DNA of 5,840 nucleotides from G963669175 sp964648415 (GTDB lineage: Bacteria > Electryoneota > Electryoneia > Electryoneales > Electryoneaceae): contig CAZYOC010000274.1 in the NCBI GenBank assembly GCA_964648415.1, forward strand, positions 1 to 5,840. The letters are read 5' to 3'. Position numbers and translations under genes: made by a program. Below are positions 1 to 5,744 of the stretch, piece after piece. Positions within the stretch are counted from its first letter, which is position 1. Each line of letters begins with the position of its first letter. The notes beneath the pieces are model-generated. The model was not told the DNA's origin, searched no databases, and saw nothing but the letters and a program-made list of their open reading frames with translations.

Positions 1-225
1 CTTCTCCAGGATAATTATACACTTAAGCTAAAGTGACTCGCTGAGTCCAGTGCCCAACTACAGAAACTGGTGTTATTGCGGTGAAAAGTGCATATGGGCC
101 GACATTATTAGAGGTCACCCATCCAAGTATACTGAATATATCACGACATTATTTAAAGCATTGAACTATGGCCGCTTTCAAATAAGTATCAGTCTATTCA
201 ATTCTGAAAATATCATTCATCTTAA

Positions 226-252
226 CGGACTAGAGTAACAGTCCGCCCTTTT
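226..252 (+). terminator. Possible rho-independent terminator, plus strand
   Basis: CGGACT (226-231) and AGTCCG (240-245) form a perfect 6-bp stem with an 8-nt loop, followed by CCC and then TTTT at 249-252. The stem is short and the T run is offset by three bases, so this is a weak terminator at best. The TAA of the short frame at 50-238 falls inside the loop. If real, it would end a transcript entering from the left edge of the window. Confidence 0.3.
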
Positions 253-537
253 CCGGTTTCTTCTTTTGAGAAAGTAGACAATGGCTTTCTGCTATTGATA
301 GAAACTGGTCAACGTGTTGTGATGGCATGGTGTCCCTCGCTTGTACATGCGATTGGTTGTCGTGTGACTGTTCGGGCGTCAAACATGCACCGCAGGGGAA
401 CCCACTACAGACGGGAGATTACCCAAGCCCGGACACGGTCGCACCTGCGGTTCTTCTCCGCCGTCGCGAACAGCGAAGAAGGGCATCAAAGAAAACAACG
501 AAACAAAAATACGAAACTACTGCAGGTAAGATACAAG

Positions 538-559
538 CCCGGACCTCCCTCGGTCCGGG
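538..559 (-). terminator. Strong hairpin downstream of left gene, possible terminator
   Basis: CCCGGACC (538-545) and GGTCCGGG (552-559) form a perfect 8-bp GC-rich stem with a 6-nt loop (TCCCTC). Read on the minus strand it lies about 40 nt beyond the stop codon of the gene at 597-2345, and is followed by CTTGTATCTT, which is only moderately T-rich. The position fits a terminator for that gene. The lack of a clean T tract leaves room for another role, such as an mRNA 3'-end stabilising structure. Confidence 0.4.
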
Positions 560-596
560 AATACGCATTAACAAGTAGAATAGTACGCGAGTCGTG

Positions 597-2345
597 TCAG
601 TTCCTTAGGGATAGCCCTAAATCACAACCTTCCCCTCGAAGACCCGCGCCGCCCTGGCCGTCGGGCGTCACGCTCAGCGATTCGGCGGTCATAAAGAGGG
701 TGTCCCCCTCTTCAGTAACACGCAGGCCGTTGATCAGACGAGCCGCTTCGTCCCATATACCGTGCCCGGTTTCGGGGTCGATACTCTGGATGTAGGGAAT
801 CACGCCGCTGAGCAGATCGCGACGGTCCAGCCAGGCGGACAGCACCGCGTCGCCGGAACGGATCAGCCGGGCGTCGGACGCGTTGCCGTAAGTCCCGTCC
901 ACCACCAGGATGTCGCCGTCCTCATCGGGCAGGCCGGTGGCGGGATCATAGGCCAGCAGCCGCAGTGCGCCGTCGCCGGGTTCACGTTCAAAGAGCGCCT
1001 GCACCACCCGGTCGCCTGCTGCTATTACGTCGTTGTATTCGGGCTGATACGTTGCTGACGGGTGCTGCGTCACGGCGGAGTTCCACGCGGTTTCCCCGTT
1101 GGCGTTCACCCGCTGAAAACCCACCAGCGGCTGTCCGGCGGGGAGGGTGGCGTTCCAGGCCAGCAAGAGCCCGTTGTCGTCATCATGCCGCATGTTGAAC
1201 GCGAAGTAATTCGCGGATTCCTGCGCCGCCTGCGCGCCCATCAGCTCCATATTCGGCGCTCCCCAGTTCAGCACCGGAGCGCCATCGGTTTCGGTGATAT
1301 GCTGGACGCTGAGGATCCAGTCCTGAGGAGATTCTCCGTACCGGGTCCACCCGAAGAAGAAGCCGTCAGAAGCGGGCAGGGCGTGGAGGTTGTCGTACGC
1401 GTTGACCTCCTGCTGCCAGGCGAGCTGTACTCCCTGTTCGTTCCACAGCGTCTGCCCGCTGGAGTCCACCCGCTGGCCGTGAATGCCCTGAAACGCGTCG
1501 GTGTAGAAATACCACAGGACATATACGCCACCGCCGGCGTCCCACGTGAGCACGGGATTGGCCTGGTCGCCGGGCGCACTCGCCACCGCGAGGCCGTCGC
1601 CATCGTTCCATTGCGCCTCGCCGTCGGAATTGTAGCGTTCCAGCAGGACGCGCTGGGAGCCGTCCACATTCACACTACGCGCGACGTACAACGCATCGCC
1701 CGCGGCATTGGTCCCGACCGCGAAGCCGCTGACCAGGTCGGTGTTGAGCGCAATGCCTTCCGCGCCCCATTGACGCTGCCCGTCGGCGGAGATCCGTTGC
1801 CCTCTCAGCAGGTAATCGTTGCGCCAGGTGACAAACACGCCGCCGTCGGCCGCGGGCATCAACTCCAGCGAGGTTTCGATGGCCAGCTCTTCCACGAGGT
1901 TCAGGCCGCCTTCGCCCCATAGAGCGTTGCCGTCGGAATCGATCTTCTGCACCACGACCTCCGACACTCCGCAAGCGCCAAGGCCGCAGAAGAACGTGTA
2001 CCAGGCAATGGCCCATTCTCCGTCGCCCAGGTAACGGATCACCGGCCGGCGTTCGCTGCGCACGTCATTGGAGAGCTGGATCCCGCCTTCCTGCCATTGC
2101 GCGAGGCCGTCGATGTCATAGAGCTGGGCGAAGATATGCACCGCTCCGTTGCGGGCGTCGGCCCAGGCCACCAGCATGTTGCCGTTGTCATCAGCGGCGA
2201 CGCCCCTGGGCCGCCAGTCCACGTGAGCGGCCTGCCGCACCGCCATGCCGTGGTCGTGCTCCCACAGAGTGTACGTCGCCCCGGCTGCGGCGACAAAGCC
2301 CAGCAGCAGGGCGATGAAGAGTGTATGTCCCAATGTCCGTTGCAT
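597..2345 (-). CDS. Secreted beta-propeller-like repeat protein, probably truncated at the C-terminus
   Basis: Exported protein of 582 residues and unknown function; no enzymatic motif is visible. The ATG at 2345 is chosen because GGAGG lies 5 nt upstream and it gives a clean Sec signal peptide (residues 1-23: basic start, hydrophobic core IALLLGFVAAAG, cleavage near AGA-TY). A GTG 18 codons upstream (2399) would place a polar stretch before the signal. The rest is a series of 50-60-residue repeats, each holding a V-x-W strand (e.g. LVAWAD, FVTWRN, LLAWNA) and a Q-R-x-D-x-x-G-x-x-x-W-x-x-x-G turn, at about residues 74, 133, 183, 236, 291, 348, 411 and 520, with a degraded copy near 465. The pattern resembles beta-propeller blades of FCB surface proteins. 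C120 and C125 could form a disulfide loop. The next repeat begins at 555-567 (SLSVTPDGQGGA) and then turns into the unrelated tail GLRGEGCDLGLSLRN. No T9SS sorting domain follows in any frame. The gene is probably a 3'-truncated remnant, though it may still be expressed. Divergent from the peptidase gene. Confidence 0.8.
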   Translation of the reverse strand: MQRTLGHTLFIALLLGFVAAAGATYTLWEHDHGMAVRQAAHVDWRPRGVAADDNGNMLVAWADARNGAVHIFAQLYDIDGLAQWQEGGIQLSNDVRSERRPVIRYLGDGEWAIAWYTFFCGLGACGVSEVVVQKIDSDGNALWGEGGLNLVEELAIETSLELMPAADGGVFVTWRNDYLLRGQRISADGQRQWGAEGIALNTDLVSGFAVGTNAAGDALYVARSVNVDGSQRVLLERYNSDGEAQWNDGDGLAVASAPGDQANPVLTWDAGGGVYVLWYFYTDAFQGIHGQRVDSSGQTLWNEQGVQLAWQQEVNAYDNLHALPASDGFFFGWTRYGESPQDWILSVQHITETDGAPVLNWGAPNMELMGAQAAQESANYFAFNMRHDDDNGLLLAWNATLPAGQPLVGFQRVNANGETAWNSAVTQHPSATYQPEYNDVIAAGDRVVQALFEREPGDGALRLLAYDPATGLPDEDGDILVVDGTYGNASDARLIRSGDAVLSAWLDRRDLLSGVIPYIQSIDPETGHGIWDEAARLINGLRVTEEGDTLFMTAESLSVTPDGQGGAGLRGEGCDLGLSLRN

Positions 2346-2350
2346 GTCAG

Positions 2351-2355
2351 CCTCC
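2351..2355 (-). promoter_or_regulatory. Ribosome-binding site deciding the start of the left gene
   Basis: On the minus strand GGAGG precedes the ATG at 2345 by 5 nt. This supports the 582-residue start over the upstream GTG at 2399. Confidence 0.65.
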
Positions 2356-2480
2356 GCGATCGTCTCAGCATCGTTGCAGGTTGGATGGCGCGGCCGCACA
2401 AAGGTTGCCGTCCATGGTAATCAAGTTAAGTTAGACGCTCCTAATCTTCCACTGAGAACAGGCGGGTTTTCGGGTGCGGG

Positions 2481-2531
2481 GAGACGAGGCGGCAAGCATT
2501 TCAGGCAGCCTGTTGAAAAACGTCTCTTGCC
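2481..2531. repeat. Nested inverted repeat
   Basis: GAGACG (2481-2486) pairs with CGTCTC (2521-2526), and as an alternative GGCAAG (2491-2496) pairs with CTTGCC (2526-2531). The centre holds the perfect 11-bp palindrome CAGGCAGCCTG (2502-2512). The right part, CAGCCTGTTGAAAAACG (2506-2522), resembles the terminal sequence of some insertion elements, but no transposase or partner end is seen. Confidence 0.35.
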
Positions 2532-2592
2532 ACAGAGCCATTGTTTTCACCACGCCTCCGCCGGGACGACATGGTGTAACAAGAAATACCAT

Positions 2593-2642
2593 AGCGGTGC
2601 GACACGTCCTACCACAGCAGCACCGCTGTCACAGATGCTGCT
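2593..2642. repeat. Two overlapping, mutually exclusive inverted repeats
   Basis: AGCGGTGC (2593-2600) is a perfect 8-bp inverted repeat of GCACCGCT (2620-2627). AGCAGCA (2616-2622) is a 7-bp inverted repeat of TGCTGCT (2636-2642). The two share bases 2620-2622, so a transcript could fold one stem or the other. No gene start lies close downstream on either strand, so a leader-type role is unproven. Confidence 0.35.
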
Positions 2643-2662
2643 TTCCGGCAGATTGTTTTGCG

Positions 2663-2683
2663 TGGCTGCGGTGACCGCAACCA
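2663..2683. promoter_or_regulatory. Operator-like palindrome
   Basis: TGCGGT (2667-2672), a central G and ACCGCA (2674-2679) make a perfect 13-bp palindrome. After a one-base mismatch on each side it continues with TGG (2663-2665) and CCA (2681-2683), giving 21 bp of dyad symmetry. The size and odd centre fit a dimeric repressor site in a divergent intergenic region. No regulator gene is in the window, and the distance to both start codons exceeds 300 bp. Confidence 0.3.
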
Positions 2684-2854
2684 ACAGGATGAAAAGGAAA
2701 CAATCGTATCGAGAAACTGCACGCCTTCTCGTGCTGACTCCGGGATACGGCTCGGTGTTTCCATTACAGAACTCTTGGGGCAAGATTGTAAAATCTCGGC
2801 TTAACGTCCTTCCGATTCGTTCTGCTGGCTGCCGTTTCAGGTATTTTCCCATAG

Positions 2855-2886
2855 CCTGGGGAACCGAGCGCTTGCCCGCTCCCCGG
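2855..2886. repeat. GC-rich hairpin
   Basis: GAGCG (2866-2870) and CGCTC (2877-2881) form a 5-bp stem with loop CTTGCC. It is extended by GGG (2859-2861) with CCC (2882-2884) across an AACC bulge. No T run follows on either strand, so it is not a normal intrinsic terminator. Confidence 0.35.
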
Positions 2887-2900
2887 ATGGCATTTTCCAG

Positions 2901-2930
2901 TTGAGCTATACGGGATTCAGGGACTATTTT
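2901..2930 (+). promoter_or_regulatory. Possible promoter of the peptidase gene
   Basis: TTGAGC (2901-2906) and TATTTT (2925-2930) are separated by 18 nt and match four of six positions each of the sigma-70 type -35 and -10 boxes. This would give a 5' leader of roughly 80 nt before the ATG at 3020. Promoter consensus differs in FCB-group bacteria, so this is tentative. Confidence 0.25.
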
Positions 2931-3010
2931 AAGTACTTGGGTTGCTGGGGTTTCTTTTCTGTTGGACACACTCGTACGACTACGGGACACACCAGCACGG
3001 GATACCTGTT

Positions 3011-3015
3011 GGAGG
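3011..3015 (+). promoter_or_regulatory. Ribosome-binding site deciding the start of the peptidase gene
   Basis: GGAGG lies 4 nt before the ATG at 3020. The frame is open further upstream to a TTG at 2942, but the 26 residues this would add precede a complete signal peptide and have no Shine-Dalgarno support, so the ATG is preferred. Confidence 0.7.
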
Positions 3016-3019
3016 ATAC

Positions 3020-5578
3020 ATGCGGTTGCTGAAGTTGAGCCTTGCGGGGGCGGTTCTCGTCGGGTTGGTTGGAGTTGGGGTTGCGTTTGCGCAGCCGTAC
3101 TACATGGGCGCGATCCTGGAGGACGAGCTGCCCGACTGGGTGATGGAATCGCCTTCCATTGAGCTGGAGCCGGGGGCGGAGCTCGACGAGAGCATCGAAA
3201 ACCTGGGCGGTCTGCCGCCGGTGGGAAACCAGGCGCAGCAGGGAAGCTGCACCGCCTGGGCCACTGCCTACTACTATCTGACCTACCTGCAGTGGCAGGA
3301 GCACGGGTTCGATCCGTCGGACCCCAACAACATCTGCAGCCCGGCGTTTACCTACAACCTGATCAACGGCGGCATGGACGGCGGCAGCCAGCCCAGCGAC
3401 GCCTTCAAGATCTTCGAGACCATCGGCTGCGCCACACACGCCGACATGCCGTATACCGACGCCAACTGCACCCGTTTCCCGGAAGAACAGGCCTTTATCA
3501 ACGGCATGCCCAACCGAACAGCCGTAACCCACTACATCAACACCCACACCCAGTCCGGCATTCAGAGCCTGAAGAATCACCTGCTCAACGGCAACATCGC
3601 CATGACCGCGATCTCGGTGTGGAGCAATTTTCAGAATATCTCGAACTTCAACCACACCTACAGCGTGGCGGACATCTACGGGTCCGATCCGGGCGGCCAC
3701 GCGGTCACAGTGATCGGGTTCGACGACAACTTCGAGACCGCCGATGGAACCGGCGCGTTTCGCATGGTCAACTCCTGGGGAATCGGCTGGGGCGAGGACG
3801 GTTACTGGTGGATGTCCTACGAGGCGTTCCTCAGCGATCAGATCGGCTGGGGCTACACTCTGTATGCTTCTGACAGGATCGACTACGAGCCGCAGCTTTA
3901 CGCCGCCGCGGAAATCGACCACAGTGACCGGTACGCCCTGAAATACCGGGTCGGCCTCGGGGATCCGGGCAACCCGGATGTCGTATCGACCTACTTCGAC
4001 CTGAACATGGGCAGCCGGCGCGACTGGAACTTCCCCTACGGCGGCCGGATCATCCTGGACGCCACCGACGTGTACGCGTCCCTCGATCCGAACAACCCGA
4101 ACCAGCTTTATCTGGAGATACAGGACCGGGACGGGTACGACGGCCGCGCGGGAACGGTCAACGCCCTGAGCATGGAAGATATGGCGCTGGACTTCCGCGC
4201 CATCTCCGGCGATGTCCCGGTCACCCTGCCCGATAATGGCTCCTGGACTGAAACGCCCTTGACACTCTACTACGCGGTCGTACCCCCGCAGGATTTCGCC
4301 GCCGAACTCGACCTTACCAACGGCCATGTCACGCTGAGCTGGGCCGATCTCAACGAGCTGAACGAATTCAATGAATTCGTGGTCTTCCGTGACGGTGAAG
4401 AGATCGGCCGGACTGCCGGGGCCGAGTATGTCGACGAGCTGCCGGCCTTCGGTATCTACTCCTACGAGGTCGTGTCTGAATGGGATGAGGCCACTTCCTG
4501 GCCCACCGAGACCCGGCAGGTGAATTACATTGAACCGGTCGCGCCGCGTTTCGCGACCATCACCTATGTCGATGGCGAGACCGGGGAGTATACCTTGAAC
4601 TGGGACCAGCTCCGCGACTTTGCGCTGGTGTACGACGACGGCATCGCCGACGCCAGCCTGCGCCCCAGCAATGAGGCCGAGTCCGGCATGATGGTCGCCC
4701 AGCGGATGACCGCGCCCGACGACGGCAAGGTGGTCAAGATCGGAGCGTACTACAACGAACCGGGAAACCGTCCCAACGGCCGCATCCGTCTCTACATGAT
4801 GCGCGACAACAACGGTCTGCCCGGCGACATCATGTACTGGGGATCGTATCACATCCCCTCAGCCGACGCCGGCTGGCGCTGGTACGACACCCGGCAGGTA
4901 AGGGTAGATGTCGCCGCCAACGAAGAGTTCTGGGTGGCGGTGTCCTGGATCGATGTGGGCCGGACCGGGCTCGGCCGCGATCTGAGCAGCAACCATTACC
5001 GGCAGGCCATGTCGCCCGATGGCGAAAACTGGATCACCAGCGGCGCGGGCAACCCCATGCTGCGGGTGATGTTCGGCGCGGAAGAACGGGTCAACGACTG
5101 GACCGGCCTGCTGGGCTACGACGTCTACCTGGATGGCGAGCTGGTGGGCGAACTGGACAGTGACACGCGCGAGTTCGCCGGAACTTTCCCCGAACCGGGC
5201 GATTATTCGTTCCAGGTGGTCGCCAATTACCTGCAGGGCGACTGGGAAGGCGAGCCGATGGCGTATTACTGGGACGGCACGGAACAGGCGGTGGACGAAA
5301 CCGGGCTGCCGGGCGAATGGGCCGTGTCCCAGGCCTACCCGAACCCGTTCAACCCCACCGCGACGCTGGATGTGACCGTGGCGGAGCAGGCGCATGTGAC
5401 GGTGGTGGTGTATGATGTACTGGGCCGACGTGTCGCCACCGCTCTGGACCGAAGCCTGACCGCGGGGGAGCACCGGGTGACGCTGGACGGCCGGCGCTGG
5501 GCCGCCGGCGCCTATTTCGTAAGCGTCCAGGCAGGAAACCACCTCAGTGAGATTCGCAAGATCACGCTGTTGAAATAA
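3020..5578 (+). CDS. Secreted papain-family (C1) cysteine peptidase with T9SS sorting domain
   Basis: Predicted extracellular endopeptidase of 852 residues. Residues 1-24 are a Sec signal peptide (MRLLKLSLAG start, cleavage near AFA-QP). An acidic linker (about 25-60) replaces the usual long propeptide. The peptidase domain spans about 61-285: Q71 (oxyanion hole) and C77 in NQAQQGSCTAWA with papain's exact Q-to-C spacing, H227 in GGHAVTVIGF, and N251 in NSWGIGWGEDGYW, so the triad is complete. Papain's Trp after the catalytic Cys is Thr here. Next come a beta-rich region of unknown role (286-424), an FN3-like domain (425-505), a second FN3-like domain that seems split (509-532 and 690-746) around a beta-sandwich-like insert (534-688), and a T9SS type A sorting domain (771-852, starting AYPNPFNPT, ending KITLLK). 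T9SS normally removes that domain and releases or anchors the protein at the cell surface. The bond specificity cannot be told from sequence. The family and triad are very likely right; the middle domain borders are approximate. Transcribed alone, divergently from the left gene. Confidence 0.93.
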   Translation: MRLLKLSLAGAVLVGLVGVGVAFAQPYYMGAILEDELPDWVMESPSIELEPGAELDESIENLGGLPPVGNQAQQGSCTAWATAYYYLTYLQWQEHGFDPSDPNNICSPAFTYNLINGGMDGGSQPSDAFKIFETIGCATHADMPYTDANCTRFPEEQAFINGMPNRTAVTHYINTHTQSGIQSLKNHLLNGNIAMTAISVWSNFQNISNFNHTYSVADIYGSDPGGHAVTVIGFDDNFETADGTGAFRMVNSWGIGWGEDGYWWMSYEAFLSDQIGWGYTLYASDRIDYEPQLYAAAEIDHSDRYALKYRVGLGDPGNPDVVSTYFDLNMGSRRDWNFPYGGRIILDATDVYASLDPNNPNQLYLEIQDRDGYDGRAGTVNALSMEDMALDFRAISGDVPVTLPDNGSWTETPLTLYYAVVPPQDFAAELDLTNGHVTLSWADLNELNEFNEFVVFRDGEEIGRTAGAEYVDELPAFGIYSYEVVSEWDEATSWPTETRQVNYIEPVAPRFATITYVDGETGEYTLNWDQLRDFALVYDDGIADASLRPSNEAESGMMVAQRMTAPDDGKVVKIGAYYNEPGNRPNGRIRLYMMRDNNGLPGDIMYWGSYHIPSADAGWRWYDTRQVRVDVAANEEFWVAVSWIDVGRTGLGRDLSSNHYRQAMSPDGENWITSGAGNPMLRVMFGAEERVNDWTGLLGYDVYLDGELVGELDSDTREFAGTFPEPGDYSFQVVANYLQGDWEGEPMAYYWDGTEQAVDETGLPGEWAVSQAYPNPFNPTATLDVTVAEQAHVTVVVYDVLGRRVATALDRSLTAGEHRVTLDGRRWAAGAYFVSVQAGNHLSEIRKITLLK
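4352..4378 (+). repeat. Three tandem 9-bp units inside the peptidase gene
   Basis: AACGAGCTG, AACGAATTC and AATGAATTC follow each other and encode NEL-NEF-NEF (residues 445-453) in the first FN3-like domain, between the W-containing strand and VVFRDG. The last two units form a perfect 19-bp palindrome, ACGAATTCAATGAATTCGT, at 4362-4380. This looks like in-frame slippage or local duplication that lengthens a loop. Confidence 0.75.
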
Positions 5579-5651
5579 GGCTGGATGCGAGTACAAGGAC
5601 CACCGCCCCTGCGGTCATATACAGGCTGTTGCAGAATTCTGATGTCTCTCA

Positions 5652-5697
5652 TTCCAGCGAAGAGCCTGCCCTCGAATGTTGTGATCGGGGGCTGGAA
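5652..5697. repeat. Inverted repeat TTCCAGC / GCTGGAA
   Basis: TTCCAGC (5652-5658) and GCTGGAA (5691-5697) form a perfect 7-bp inverted repeat with a 32-nt loop. CATTC (5650-5654) can alternatively pair with GAATG (5674-5678). The sequence CTCATTCCAGCGAAGAG resembles dispersed palindromic repeats of the TCATTCCCGCGAA type seen in many bacterial intergenic regions. Confidence 0.3.
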
Positions 5698-5716
5698 CCG
5701 GAACGAAGTGAAGCTT

Positions 5717-5744
5717 GCGGTGTCCCGTAGTTTGGGACAGCCGT
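5717..5744. repeat. Hairpin with 6-bp core stem
   Basis: TGTCCC (5721-5726) pairs with GGGACA (5734-5739) around the loop GTAGTTT. Beyond a bulged G (5740), GCGG (5717-5720) continues pairing with CCGT (5741-5744), including one G-T pair. No T tract follows directly. It may belong to the same dispersed-repeat unit as the preceding inverted repeat. Confidence 0.35.

Larger units (their letters stand above)
1..596. other. AT-rich left flank, no convincing gene
   Basis: No recognisable gene is seen in this stretch. GC is about 39% over positions 1-300 by hand count, against more than 60% in the two genes. The longest reading frame in the AT-rich part is a GTG-started 62-codon frame at 50-238 (plus) with no ribosome-binding site and no family resemblance. 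A longer frame at 295-795 runs antisense into the end of the left gene and looks like a shadow. The stretch contains two hairpins listed separately. No frame on the minus strand encodes the missing end of the neighbouring gene: I searched by eye for an N-P-F-N-P type sorting motif and found none. Confidence 0.6.
2346..3019. other. Long divergent intergenic region with inverted repeats
   Basis: A 674-bp stretch lies between two start codons that face away from each other, so promoters and control sites for both genes should lie here. Frames of 147 codons (2547-2990, minus) and 219 codons (2245-2904, plus) exist but have no ribosome-binding site, no recognisable domain and an implausible composition, so I treat the region as non-coding. 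It contains a nested inverted repeat (2481-2531), overlapping inverted repeats (2593-2642), an odd-centred palindrome (2663-2683), a GC-rich hairpin (2855-2886) and a possible promoter (2901-2930). I see no convincing promoter for the left gene. Confidence 0.6.

Noticed and set aside
605..620. TTAGGG-ATAG-CCCTAA inverted repeat, telomere-like unit
   Set aside because: A single 6-bp inverted repeat in bacterial DNA at the end of the left gene; no tandem TTAGGG array, and no T run to make it a terminator.
295..795. 166-codon plus-strand frame overlapping the end of the left gene
   Set aside because: Composition (many R, S, P) is typical of an antisense shadow, and half of it opposes a supported gene.
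1062..1922. 286-codon open frame on the plus strand, antisense to the left gene
   Set aside because: Shadow of the repeat-protein gene; no ribosome-binding site and no family resemblance.
2764..2794. TTACAG ... TAAAAT as a promoter
   Set aside because: The spacing of 19 nt is too long and the position gives a leader of over 200 nt; the pair at 2901-2930 fits better.
2547..2990. 147-codon minus-strand frame in the intergenic region, with a hydrophobic stretch (CFLFILLVAVTAA)
   Set aside because: No usable start close to the hydrophobic stretch, no Shine-Dalgarno at the first ATG, no recognisable domain. It also overlaps the upstream region of the peptidase gene.
2924..4852. 642-codon open frame on the minus strand, antisense to the peptidase gene
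   Set aside because: It mirrors the codon structure of a high-GC real gene, its translation is rich in V, H, R and G without any domain, and the opposite strand has an intact catalytic triad and sorting domain.
4859..5596. 245-codon minus-strand frame opposite the end of the peptidase gene
   Set aside because: Antisense to the sorting domain region; no signal of a real protein.
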